A stretch of 64,000 nucleotides of DNA, taken from assembly GCF_000025265.1 (NCBI RefSeq), contig NC_013739.1:2480001-2544000 (forward strand), given 5' to 3'. Shown piece after piece: positions 16,330-24,715 of the stretch. The position numbers and the translations under genes were made by a program. Position 1 is the stretch's first letter, and each line of letters starts with the position of its first letter. Origin of the DNA: Conexibacter woesei DSM 14684 (GTDB lineage Bacteria > Actinomycetota > Thermoleophilia > Solirubrobacterales > Solirubrobacteraceae). The notes beneath the pieces are model-generated. The model was not told where the DNA came from and did no database searches. It saw nothing but the letters and a program-made list of their open reading frames with translations.

Positions 16330-17988
16330 CTACTCGGTGCCGGCGAGCTGGGCGCGCAGCTCGCTCTTCAGCACCTTGCCGGCCGCGTTGCGCGGCAGCG
16401 CCTCGACGAACGTGACCGTGCGCGGCACCTTGAAGTTCGCCAGCTGTCTGCGGCAGAACGCGACGACCGCGCCCTCGTCCAGCGCGTGGTCCTCCTGCGC
16501 GACGAGGTACGCGGCCGGCACCTCGCCCATGCGCTCGTCGGGCACGCCGATCACCGCGGCGGCGATGACGCCGTCGAGGCGCGCAAGGACGTTCTCGACC
16601 TCTGCCGGATAGACGTTGAAGCCGCCGACGGTGAGCATGTCCTTGATGCGGTCGGTGATTGTGAGGTAGCCGCGCACGTCGAGGCGGCCGACGTCGCCGC
16701 TGTGGAACCAGCCGTCGGCGTCGATCGCCTCGCGCGTCGCGCGCTCGTCGTCGAGGTAGCCGAGCATCACGTTCGGGCCGCGGAACCAGATCTCGCCCTG
16801 CTCGCCCGGCGGGAGCGCGCTGCCGTCGGCGCCCGCGATCCGCAGCTCGAAGCCGGCGGTCGCGCAGCCCGAGGAGCCTGAGACCGTCTGCGGGTCGTCG
16901 TCGGCCCGGCACATCGTCACGACGACCGCCTCCGTCAGGCCGTAGCCGGTCAGGACGGTCTGGAACGTCAGCTCGCGGCGCATCCGCTCGACGAGCGCCA
17001 CCGGGACCATCGCCGAGCCGGCGACGGCGAGCCGCAGCGAGGAGAGGTCGCGGCCGGCGCGCCCGGGGTGGGCGAGCAGCGTCTCGAAGATCGTCGGCGG
17101 GCCGGGAAGGATCGTGATCCGCTCGCGCTCGATCGCGTCGAGCGCCGCGTCGACGTCGAACGTGATCTGCGGGACGATCGTCGCGCCGCGCAGGAGGCCG
17201 ACGAGCAGGCCCGCCTTGTACCCGAACGAGTGGAAGAACGGCGCGATGATCATGTAGCGGTCCGCGGGGGAGACCTCGGTCGGCTCCGCCCACGCCACGG
17301 CCGCCTCGACCGCCTGGCGGTGCGAGGACATCGCGCCCTTCGGGCGGCCGGTCGTCCCCGAGGTGAAGAGGATGTCCGCGACGTCGTCGGGCAGGACCTC
17401 CGCGGCGCGTGCGTCGGCCTCCTGCGCGGTGGTCGACGCGGCGCGCTCGACCAGCTCGCTCCAGGCGACGACGCCGGGCTCGGATGGGCGCTCGTGCTCG
17501 ACCGGGATGCGCACGACCAGCTCGAGGTCGGGGAGGGCGGGGACGGGGATCCCGCCGCCGGCCTCCGCGGGCTCGCCGCCCGCGCCGGTCGCCTCGGCCT
17601 CGCGCAGCGACGCGAGGTAGTCGCGCCCGAGGAAGGTGTCGGGGAGGAACAGCACGCGGACCCGCGAGCGGCCGAGGATGTCGATCGCCTCGGCCCCGGT
17701 GTAGCGGGTGTTCAGCGGCACGAGCGCGGCGCCGGCGCTGTGGGCCGCGAGCGCGGCGACGACCCAGTGATGGGTGTTCGGCGACCAGACGCAGACACGG
17801 TCGCCGCGTCGCACGCCGGTCGCGATCAGCGCCCGCGCGACGTCCCTGACCGCGTCGTGGAGCGCGGCGAACGTCATGCGGACGTCGCCGTCGACCAGCG
17901 CCTCGTGCGCGCCGAACTGCTCCGCGGCGGCCTTCACGAGGCCGGGGATCGTCGATCCGTGTTCAGCGCTGCGCACTGTCTCGGTCAC
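16330..17988 (-). CDS. fadD3: FadD3: HIP-CoA ligase (acyl-CoA synthetase)
   Basis: 552-residue adenylate-forming enzyme. The P-loop is ILFTSGTTGRPKGAMSSH, followed by GYGLTEAVVVTMC, the acid motif DGWFHSGDVGRLD and GYLTITDRIKDMLTVGGFNVYPAEVENVL. The catalytic Lys is in PRNAAGKVLKSEL near the C-terminus. FadD3 activates HIP to HIP-CoA, the entry step of the pathway. GTG 17988 is chosen because a GAGGAG lies about 11 bases upstream. An N-terminal-side insert (GAGGEPAEAGGGIPVPALP) is low-complexity. It is transcribed from a promoter overlapped by operator 4, 53 bases after the cyclase gene. Confidence 0.86.
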   Translation of the reverse strand: MTETVRSAEHGSTIPGLVKAAAEQFGAHEALVDGDVRMTFAALHDAVRDVARALIATGVRRGDRVCVWSPNTHHWVVAALAAHSAGAALVPLNTRYTGAEAIDILGRSRVRVLFLPDTFLGRDYLASLREAEATGAGGEPAEAGGGIPVPALPDLELVVRIPVEHERPSEPGVVAWSELVERAASTTAQEADARAAEVLPDDVADILFTSGTTGRPKGAMSSHRQAVEAAVAWAEPTEVSPADRYMIIAPFFHSFGYKAGLLVGLLRGATIVPQITFDVDAALDAIERERITILPGPPTIFETLLAHPGRAGRDLSSLRLAVAGSAMVPVALVERMRRELTFQTVLTGYGLTEAVVVTMCRADDDPQTVSGSSGCATAGFELRIAGADGSALPPGEQGEIWFRGPNVMLGYLDDERATREAIDADGWFHSGDVGRLDVRGYLTITDRIKDMLTVGGFNVYPAEVENVLARLDGVIAAAVIGVPDERMGEVPAAYLVAQEDHALDEGAVVAFCRRQLANFKVPRTVTFVEALPRNAAGKVLKSELRAQLAGTE

Positions 17989-18009
17989 CTGTTCGCTCTC
18001 CTCTCGACT

Positions 18010-18027
18010 ACAAAGCAAGTGCTTGGT
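18010..18027. promoter_or_regulatory. KstR2-type operator 4 (fadD3 promoter)
   Basis: ACAAAGCAAGTGCTTGGT. On the minus strand, ACCAAGCACTTGCT matches AnCAAGnnCTTGnT exactly. It is located 22 bases upstream of the fadD3 GTG start. Confidence 0.83.
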
Positions 18028-18040
18028 AGGTTAGCGCCGA

Positions 18041-18802
18041 TCACTCCTGCACGAGCGCTACGGCCCGAACCGGGCCCGCGGTCCCGTTGACGATCTTGAC
18101 CGGGAAGGCGATCACGGTGAAGCCGTGCGGGGGGAGCTGGTCGAGGTTCGCGAGCTTCTCGATGTGCGCGTAGGGAAGTTCGAGGCCGAGCAGGTGGCAC
18201 GGCCACAGGTACTGCGGATCCTTGCCGTGCCTGTGGTATTCGGCAGCCCAGACCGAGTACGGCCGGTCGAAGCTCCAGGCGTCCGTGCCGACGAGCGTGA
18301 CGCCCTGTTCGAGGATCCACTTCAGCGCCGCGCGGCTGAGCCCCGCGCCGCGGTCCGCGTAGCCCGGGGTGCCGTAGTGCCGGTCGGCGCCGGTCATCGT
18401 CAGGACGACGTCGCCGGGCTTGATCGCGTAGTCGATCTCGCGCAGCAGCCGCTGGACGTGGTGGAGGTCGACCTCGGCGCCGTCGTCGACGTCGGAGATG
18501 TCGAGCACGACGCCGTCGCCCATGCACCGGCTCAGCGGCCACTCCTCGATCGTGAGCGGTCTCGAGCCGTCGGCCATTCGCGGGCCGAAGTGCCACGGCG
18601 CGTCCATGTGCGTGCCGGTGTGGGAGGTGATCTCCAGCCGGTCGATCGCGTGGGAGTGGCCCGGGGTCGGCCAGTGATCGGGGTCGATGCCCGCCTCGAT
18701 CCGGTTGCGCTCGGCGCCCTGCGCGTGGTCGACGAAGGTGACGCGATCGCCGGCGAACGCCGGGTCGGCGTCGGTCGTCATCGAGATGTCGATGATCCTC
18801 AC
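18041..18802 (-). CDS. Cyclase family protein (KynB-like metal-dependent hydrolase)
   Basis: 253-residue member of the cyclase/arylformamidase family. The metal-binding motif HTGTHMDAPWHF is near residue 60. It starts at GTG 18802 with AGGAG eight bases upstream. Relatives hydrolyse amides, esters or lactones, or dehydrate. The substrate is unknown here. It is upstream of fadD3 on the same strand and divergent from the ABC binding protein across operator 5, so it is probably in the steroid regulon. Confidence 0.82.
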   Translation of the reverse strand: MRIIDISMTTDADPAFAGDRVTFVDHAQGAERNRIEAGIDPDHWPTPGHSHAIDRLEITSHTGTHMDAPWHFGPRMADGSRPLTIEEWPLSRCMGDGVVLDISDVDDGAEVDLHHVQRLLREIDYAIKPGDVVLTMTGADRHYGTPGYADRGAGLSRAALKWILEQGVTLVGTDAWSFDRPYSVWAAEYHRHGKDPQYLWPCHLLGLELPYAHIEKLANLDQLPPHGFTVIAFPVKIVNGTAGPVRAVALVQE

Positions 18803-18886
18803 TGTCCATCTCCTGCTGTGGTCGGCGCGTGTCCTGAACGCGCGTCTTGACAAGCGACTCGATTGTTGCGTACCGTGCCAAACGCA

Positions 18887-18904
18887 AACAAGCAAGCGCT
18901 TGAT
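18887..18904. promoter_or_regulatory. KstR2-type operator 5 (cyclase / binding-protein divergent promoter)
   Basis: AACAAGCAAGCGCTTGAT. On the minus strand, ATCAAGCGCTTGCT matches AnCAAGnnCTTGnT exactly. It sits 18 bases before the start of the ABC binding protein gene, overlapping its likely promoter. Confidence 0.83.
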
Positions 18905-18922
18905 ATTGTACGAGGAGATGTG

Positions 18923-20065
18923 ATGACAAGCAAGGTGCGAGCAGGGTTTCTCGCGGCGCTGGTCGCTGCCGTGGCAGTCCCGCTCGCCGGGTGCGGAAGC
19001 TCCGGCGACGGTGACGGCGACAAGGGCGGCGGCACGACGACGGCGGCGGCGGACGTCTCGCCGCGGCTGCGCGCCGACGTCGAGGAGATGACGACGCGGC
19101 CGACGAGCATCGGGATCGACGTGCCGATCGAGAGAGCGATACCGAGGGACAAGGAGATCTACTACATCCAGTGCGGATCGCCGGTCTGCGCGACGAACGG
19201 CGACTACCTCGTCGAGGCCGCCGAGGCGGTCGGATGGGAGGTCCGCCGCGTCAACGCCGGCGTGACGCCGGAGTCGGTCAAGTCCGCGTGGCTGCAGGCG
19301 GTGCGCGCGAAGCCCGACGGGGTCGTCGCCAGCGGCTTCCCGCGCTCGCTCTTCAACAGCGAGCTGCTCGCGTTGGAGGAGGCCGGGGTGCCGGTCGTCG
19401 ACATCAGCGTCACCGACCCGCCCGGCGACGGGATCAGCGCCGTCTTCGCCGGCAGACCGCAGTTCGAGGCGGCCGGCGAGCAGCTGGCCGAGTACGCGCT
19501 CGTGGAAGCCGGCGGCAAGGACCTCGACGTGGCGATCGTCCGCGTGGCGGCCTTCCCGGTCGTGCAGGTGGTCGGCGACGCCTTCGCGGCGACGATCAGA
19601 GCCGCGTGCACGTCGTGCAAGATCGACTTCCTCGACATCCCCGCGACGAGCATCGGCAACGACCTGCCGACCCGCCTCTCGACCTACCTCCAGGGGCACC
19701 CCGACGTCAACTGGGTCTACAACGGCTTCGCGGACATGTCCGTCGGCGTTCCGGCGGCGCTGCAGTCGGCCGGCATCGGCGACCGCGTCAAGATCCTCAA
19801 CACCAACAACAACCCGACGACGGCCGGCTACATGGCCTCCGGGCAGGATGTCGTCGCCCTGCACATCTACGGCTACCCCGAGCTGATGTGGCGCTCGATC
19901 GACTTCTTCATCCGCGACCTCAACGGCGAGTCGACCGCGCCGTCGACGAAGCCGACCTTCCCGGACTGGGTCGTCACGAAGGAGACGGTCCCGAGCACGA
20001 CGGAGCTGTTCCCCGCCGTCGCCGACTACGCGGCGCAGTACAAGCGCCTCTGGGGCGTGGAGTAG
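18923..20065 (+). CDS. Substrate-binding lipoprotein of a sugar-type ABC importer
   Basis: 380-residue periplasmic-binding-protein type I lipoprotein. The signal peptide ends in the lipobox VPLAGC (Cys24), followed by a Gly/Asp-rich linker. The two-lobe fold is suggested by VEAAEAVGWEVRRVNAGVTPESVK, GVPVVDISVTDPP and WVYNGFADMSVGVPAALQSAG. GAGGAG precedes the ATG at 18923 by five bases. It carries operator 5 in its promoter. No ATPase or permease adjoins it; the RbsA/RbsC pair at the start of the window is the likely partner. A steroid-derived acid as ligand is an inference from regulation. Confidence 0.87.
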   Translation: MTSKVRAGFLAALVAAVAVPLAGCGSSGDGDGDKGGGTTTAAADVSPRLRADVEEMTTRPTSIGIDVPIERAIPRDKEIYYIQCGSPVCATNGDYLVEAAEAVGWEVRRVNAGVTPESVKSAWLQAVRAKPDGVVASGFPRSLFNSELLALEEAGVPVVDISVTDPPGDGISAVFAGRPQFEAAGEQLAEYALVEAGGKDLDVAIVRVAAFPVVQVVGDAFAATIRAACTSCKIDFLDIPATSIGNDLPTRLSTYLQGHPDVNWVYNGFADMSVGVPAALQSAGIGDRVKILNTNNNPTTAGYMASGQDVVALHIYGYPELMWRSIDFFIRDLNGESTAPSTKPTFPDWVVTKETVPSTTELFPAVADYAAQYKRLWGVE

Positions 20066-20090
20066 CCGGCGGCAGGCGCCGTCGCCTTCG

Positions 20091-22442
20091 CTACTGCCGC
20101 GCCAGAGCCATGCGCAGCTCGGCCTCCTCGTCGGTGATCAGGTGGCCGGAGAGGTCGACCTTCACGGTGTGCAGCGTCCCGCTGAAGCGGAACGGCGCGG
20201 GGTAGTCGGCGACGACGGTCGAGCCCGGGTCGGCGCCGCAGGTCAGCTGGCCCGGGTTGAACACGATGGCCGTCGTGTAGGGGGCCTCTGTCTCGGCCAC
20301 GAGCGTCCCGTCAACGTAGAGCTGGAACAGGCCGGGCGCGCCGCGCCCGGCTGCTATGTCCGGCGCTCCTGTCGGCTCGAACTCGAAGCGCAGCTCGTGC
20401 CGGCCGGCGGGGATCGCGTCGGGGGAGGAGACGCGGAACAGCTCGCGGGCGACCCAGTTGTGGACGTAGTGCAGGCGGCCGTCTCGGAGGTAGAACGAGT
20501 ACCCGCCGGCTGACGTGCCCTGGCACAGCAGCACGCCCTCCGCGCCGCCGTCGGGGATCTCGACGTCGGCGGTGATGCTGTGCGGGCGGTTGAGCACGCG
20601 CGGCGCGGCGAAGAACGGCACCGACTGCGTGTTCGGGTAGTACGTGAACGTGTCGCGGGGTGCCGCGACCAACGGCTTCTCCGAGACCATCCGCGCGACC
20701 GCGCTGCCGTCGACCGGCAGCACGTCGTACTTTCCGGCCTCGGCGTACCAGGTGCCGATCAGCGCGATCAGCCGCTCGCGGTTGTCCGCGGCGACGTCGT
20801 GGTTCTCGGCGAAGTCGACGGCGACGTGGTAAAGCTCCCACCCGCTCTGGTCGAGCTGGGCGAGCTGGTGCTCGGAGATCGGGTCGCCGAACGCCTGCTC
20901 GGCCTCCGCGAACGACGGACCTGGCCATGGGCAGACGGCGCGCCAGCCGTCGTGGTAGATCGCGCGGTGGCCGAGCATCTCGAAGTACTGCGTCCGGCGT
21001 CTGCTGTCGGCGCCGGGATCGGCGAGCGCGTGCGCGAAGCTCACGCCGTGCAGCGGGGACTGCGTCACGCCGCGGATCGTCTTGGGCGCGTCGATGCCCA
21101 CCAGCTCGAGGATCGTCGGCACCATGTCGATGATGTGCGCGTACTGGGTGCGGACCTCGCCGCGCGCGGCGATCCCCTGCGGCCACGCGACGATGAACGG
21201 GTCGCTGGTGCCGCCGCGGTAGGTCTCGCGCTTCCAGCGGCGGAACGGGGTGTTGCCCGCCCACGTCCAGCCCCATGGGTAGTGGTTGAAGTGGCGCGGG
21301 CCGCCCAGCTCGTCGATCGCCGCGAGGCTGTCCTCGAACGGCTCCGGCGCGTTGTTGAAGAACTGCGCCTCGTTGGTCGTGCCGGTGAGGCCGCCCTCGG
21401 CGCTGGCGCCGTTGTCGGAGACGACCATGACGATGGTGTTGTCGAGCTCGCCGATCGACTCGAGGAAGTCGAGCACCCGCCCGATGTGGTGGTCGGTGTG
21501 CTCCAGGAACCCGGCGAACACCTCCATCATCCGGCTGTAGAGCCGCCGCTGATCGTCGGTCAGCGCGCCCCACTCGGGCACGTCCGGGTCGTGGCGCGAC
21601 AGCTCGGCGTCGGCGGGCACGATGCCGAGCTCGACCTGGCGGGCGAACACCTGCTCGCGGTAGGCGTCCCAGCCGTCGTCGAACGCTCCCGCGTAGCCGT
21701 CGGCCCACGCCTTGGGGACGTGGTGCGGGGCGTGGGTCGCGCCTGGGCAGAAGTGCAGGTGGAACGGCTTGTCCGGATCGACCTGCTTGGCGTCGGCGAT
21801 GAACTGGATCGACTTGTCGGCCAGATCCGCTGTCAGGTGGTACCCCTCGGCTGCGGTGCGCGGCGGCTCGACCTGGTGGTTGTCGTAGGTCAGGTCCGGC
21901 TCCCATTGGCTGGTGTCGCCGCCGAGGAAGCCGTAGAAGCGCTGGTAGCCGCGGCCGAGCGGCCAGCGGTCGTACGGCCCGGCGCCCGTCTCCTGGCTGC
22001 TGGGGATGAGGTGCCACTTGCCGATCATGTACGTGCTGTAGCCGTGCTCGGCGAGCGTCTCGGAGAGGAAGCCGTTCTCGAACGGGATGTTCCCGTTGTA
22101 GCCCGGGTAGCCGGTCGCCAGCTCCGTGATCGCCGCCATGCCGTTGCTGTGGTGGTTGCGCCCCGTGAGGATGCACGAGCGGCTCGGCGAGCACAGCGCC
22201 GTCGTGTGCATGTTGCTGAAGCGCACCCCCGCCGCGGCGACGCGGTCGAGGTTGGGGGTGCGGATCGGGCTGCCGTAGCAGCCGAGCTGCCCGAAGCCCG
22301 TGTCGTCGAGGACGACCGTCAGCACGTTCGGCGACCCGCGTTCGGCCCGGGCGGGGGCTGGCCACGCAGGAGTCGACTCGTCGGCGGTGCGCCCGATGAC
22401 GCCGGGAAAGACCGTCCCGGCGGTGTACTCGGTGAGGGACAA
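20091..22442 (-). CDS. Type I arylsulfatase (sulfatase family S1)
   Basis: 783-residue sulfatase. The formylglycine motif is ALCSPSRSCILTGRN (Cys84). The calcium ligands are in VVLDDTGFGQLGCYGSPIRTPN, followed by MIGKWHL, HFCPGATHAPHH and VSDNGASAEGG. The C-terminal third (after about residue 540) is a beta-sandwich as in large actinobacterial arylsulfatases. TTG 22442 is preferred because a GAGGAG lies nine bases upstream; a GTG at 22499 would add 19 residues. No signal peptide is seen. It is co-oriented with the MFS gene 84 bases upstream (28 bases if the GTG start is used). It may release sulfate from a sulfate ester, possibly a steroid sulfate given the neighbours (inference). Confidence 0.88.
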   Translation of the reverse strand: MSLTEYTAGTVFPGVIGRTADESTPAWPAPARAERGSPNVLTVVLDDTGFGQLGCYGSPIRTPNLDRVAAAGVRFSNMHTTALCSPSRSCILTGRNHHSNGMAAITELATGYPGYNGNIPFENGFLSETLAEHGYSTYMIGKWHLIPSSQETGAGPYDRWPLGRGYQRFYGFLGGDTSQWEPDLTYDNHQVEPPRTAAEGYHLTADLADKSIQFIADAKQVDPDKPFHLHFCPGATHAPHHVPKAWADGYAGAFDDGWDAYREQVFARQVELGIVPADAELSRHDPDVPEWGALTDDQRRLYSRMMEVFAGFLEHTDHHIGRVLDFLESIGELDNTIVMVVSDNGASAEGGLTGTTNEAQFFNNAPEPFEDSLAAIDELGGPRHFNHYPWGWTWAGNTPFRRWKRETYRGGTSDPFIVAWPQGIAARGEVRTQYAHIIDMVPTILELVGIDAPKTIRGVTQSPLHGVSFAHALADPGADSRRRTQYFEMLGHRAIYHDGWRAVCPWPGPSFAEAEQAFGDPISEHQLAQLDQSGWELYHVAVDFAENHDVAADNRERLIALIGTWYAEAGKYDVLPVDGSAVARMVSEKPLVAAPRDTFTYYPNTQSVPFFAAPRVLNRPHSITADVEIPDGGAEGVLLCQGTSAGGYSFYLRDGRLHYVHNWVARELFRVSSPDAIPAGRHELRFEFEPTGAPDIAAGRGAPGLFQLYVDGTLVAETEAPYTTAIVFNPGQLTCGADPGSTVVADYPAPFRFSGTLHTVKVDLSGHLITDEEAELRMALARQ

Positions 22443-22526
22443 GTCGCTGCGCTCCTCTGCTGTCGGCTGACAGGGCGATCCCGACCCTCTCACGTTCACG
22501 CGAGCGCGGGCCTCGCCCAGACACGA

Positions 22527-23948
22527 TCAGGCGCGTCGACACTCGACCTTGCGGTGCGACGATGCGCGCGGCTGCCCGAGCGCGAGCACGACGAGCGCGA
22601 TCGCGAGGTAGGCGAGCGCGGCCGCGCCGAACGCCCACGCGTAGCCGCGCACGGCCTCGGCCTGCGTTGCGGCGACGGTCATCAGGAGCGCGAACCCGAC
22701 CGTCGGTCCCAGCTCCATCGCGGTGTTCATCACGCCGCCGGCGAGGCCGGCCTGGTGCGGCGGGACGTTCGCGGTCGACAGCACCGCCGCGCCGGAGAAG
22801 ACGAGCGACAGACCGCCTGCGAGCAGCACCGAGCCCGGCAGGATCCCCGCCAGGTAGCCGGTCTCGCGGCCGATCGCGGCGAGCAGCCCCATCCCGGCGC
22901 CGGACAGCAGCAGACCGCCCGTCATCGTGCGGGCGGCGCCGAAGCGGCCGACGAGTCGCGCCGCGAGCACGTTCGCTGCGAGCAGCACGACCGCGAACGG
23001 CAGGAAGCCGCCCGCGACGCCGAGCCCCGTCCAGCCGTGGACGTCCTGGAGGTAGAGCGACAGCACGTACTCGAGCAGCAGCGAGCCGGCCGCCGCCGCC
23101 ATCATCCCCGCGAGCCCGACGGCGCGGCATGGCTGCGCGAGGAAGGCCGGCGGGAGCAGCGGGTCGGCCACGCGCCGCTCGACGAGCAGGAAGCAGAGCA
23201 GGAGCGCGACGCCGATCGCGAGCGGCAACCAGACGGTCGTCGCGCCCCACGCGTGGCCGTTGCTCGCGGTCAGGCCGTAGCTGGCGAGCGAGATGCCGAG
23301 CAGCGCGAGCACGGCGCCGCCGAGGTCGAGCCGCGGCCGCCGCGCGCCGCCGGCGCCGGGGGCGGGGGCGCCGGCGTGGGCGGCGGCGGTGTCCGGCAGA
23401 AGGCGCGGGAGCGCGACGAGGCCGACCGCGGCGACCGCGAGCGGGACGGCGAACATCCAGCGCCACGAGAGCCACGTCGTGACGACGCCGGAGGCGACGA
23501 AGCCGGCGATCGCGCCGAGCACGGAGACGCCGCCCCAGGTCGCCATCGCCCTGCCGAACTCGGCCTCGCCAGGGACGAGCGAGCGCAGTGCCGCGATCGC
23601 GGCCGGTGCGACGAGCGCGCCGGCGACGCCCTGCGCGAAGCGCATCGCGGTGAGCGCCGTGTAGCCGGGCGCGAGCGCGGCGCCGAGCGACGCCGCCGCG
23701 AACAGCAGCAGTCCGATCGTCAGCAGCCGCCGCCCGCCGAAGCGGTCGGCGAGGCGCCCGCCGAACAGCAGCAGGCCGCTGAACGGCAGGCCGTAGGCGA
23801 CCTGCAGCAGCAGCAGCTCGGTCGCGCCGAGCGAGAACTGCTGCGCGATCTCGGGCAGCGGCACCGTGATCAGCGCGATCGTGAAGATCAGCGTCGCCTG
23901 GACGACGGCGAGGACGACAATAATGAGATTAGTTATCGTTTTGGTCAT
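22527..23948 (-). CDS. MFS transporter, DHA2/EmrB-QacA type
   Basis: 473-residue integral membrane protein with about 14 hydrophobic segments. Typical motifs are GGRLADRFGGRRLL (motif A, near residue 63) and a motif C-like stretch GGVSVLGAIAGFVASGVVTTWLSWRWMF. It is probably a proton-driven exporter of small organic compounds. It is divergent from the XRE-cupin regulator at 24030, which is its likely controller, and upstream of the sulfatase in the same direction. Confidence 0.88.
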   Translation of the reverse strand: MTKTITNLIIVVLAVVQATLIFTIALITVPLPEIAQQFSLGATELLLLQVAYGLPFSGLLLFGGRLADRFGGRRLLTIGLLLFAAASLGAALAPGYTALTAMRFAQGVAGALVAPAAIAALRSLVPGEAEFGRAMATWGGVSVLGAIAGFVASGVVTTWLSWRWMFAVPLAVAAVGLVALPRLLPDTAAAHAGAPAPGAGGARRPRLDLGGAVLALLGISLASYGLTASNGHAWGATTVWLPLAIGVALLLCFLLVERRVADPLLPPAFLAQPCRAVGLAGMMAAAAGSLLLEYVLSLYLQDVHGWTGLGVAGGFLPFAVVLLAANVLAARLVGRFGAARTMTGGLLLSGAGMGLLAAIGRETGYLAGILPGSVLLAGGLSLVFSGAAVLSTANVPPHQAGLAGGVMNTAMELGPTVGFALLMTVAATQAEAVRGYAWAFGAAALAYLAIALVVLALGQPRASSHRKVECRRA

Positions 23949-24029
23949 GGTCGCAACGCTGCCACTCCGCCGCCGGCACGCCAACGTTTCTTGCGAAGAC
24001 CGCAAACCGTCACGAGAGGGAGGACGTCG

Positions 24030-24611
24030 ATGACGGCCGAGGACGATCCGCTCGCGCGGCTCGACGGCGTCGGCGCGCGCCTGCGCGCCCTCCGCCGCCG
24101 GCGCGGGCACACGTTGAGCGAGCTGGCCGAGCGGACCGGCATCTCGCTGAGCACGCTGTCGCGGCTCGAGTCGGGCCGCCGCCGCCCGACGCTCGACCTG
24201 CTGCTGCCGCTGGCGCGGATCTACGCGACGACGCTCGACGACCTCGTTGGCATGCCCGCGCCCGCCGAGCGGCGGGTGCACCCGCGGCCGTTCCGCCGCG
24301 ACGGCGTGACGTTCGCGCCGCTCTCGCGGCGGCGCGACGGGCTGTCGGCGTTCACGTCGATCCATCCCGGCCAGCCCGGCAGAAGCGCGATCCGGCAGGT
24401 CACCCATCCCGGTCGGGACTGGCTCTACGTGCTGCGCGGCGAGCTGCGCCTTGCGCTCGGCGGCCGCGAGCACCTGCTCCGCGCCGGTGAGGCGGCGGAG
24501 TTCGACACGCGCATCCCGCACGGTCTCGCCAGCGCCGGCGAGGAGCCGGTCGAGGTGCTCAACCTGATGAGCGCGCAGGGCCGCGGCGTCCGCGTCCGCG
24601 AGATCGCCTAG
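24030..24611 (+). CDS. XRE-family regulator with C-terminal cupin domain
   Basis: 193-residue cytoplasmic regulator. The HTH_3 domain (residues 13-70) includes SELAERTGISLSTLSRLESGRRRPTLDLLLPLA. The cupin_2 barrel (about 110-185) includes HPGRDWLYVLRGELRLALGG and AGEAAEFDTRIPHGLAS. A GAGGGAGG sits seven bases before the ATG. Such proteins sense a small ligand in the cupin and control an adjacent transporter, here the divergent MFS gene. Confidence 0.88.
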   Translation: MTAEDDPLARLDGVGARLRALRRRRGHTLSELAERTGISLSTLSRLESGRRRPTLDLLLPLARIYATTLDDLVGMPAPAERRVHPRPFRRDGVTFAPLSRRRDGLSAFTSIHPGQPGRSAIRQVTHPGRDWLYVLRGELRLALGGREHLLRAGEAAEFDTRIPHGLASAGEEPVEVLNLMSAQGRGVRVREIA

Positions 24612-24652
24612 CCCCGCGGACGCGGACCGCGGACCCGGGCGCCAGCTTGATA

Positions 24653-24666
24653 TAAGGGTACCCTAA
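24653..24666. promoter_or_regulatory. DtxR/IdeR-like box upstream of the HtaA-domain protein
   Basis: Palindrome TAAGGGTACCCTAA located 50 bases before the gene at 24716. It shares 12 of 14 bases with the box at 32322 before the ABC pair. It resembles the inner part of the actinobacterial iron box (TTAGGCTAACCTAA). It is likely an iron-dependent operator. Confidence 0.55.
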
Positions 24667-24715
24667 CTTCGGATCGGGACCCGGCGCGGAGCCGCTCGGG
24701 TGGAAGGAACGGACG

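Noticed and set aside
18850-18866. Second weak palindrome ACAAGCGA-C-TCGATTGT between the cyclase and binding-protein genes
   Set aside because: It has different spacing from the five operators and does not match AnCAAGnnCTTGnT; it might still assist binding but is not supported.
23919-23937. Fur-box-like AT-rich stretch (AATAATGAGATTAGTTATC)
   Set aside because: It lies inside the first codons of the MFS gene (encoding TNLII) and not in a promoter; the match is a by-product of Ile/Asn codons.
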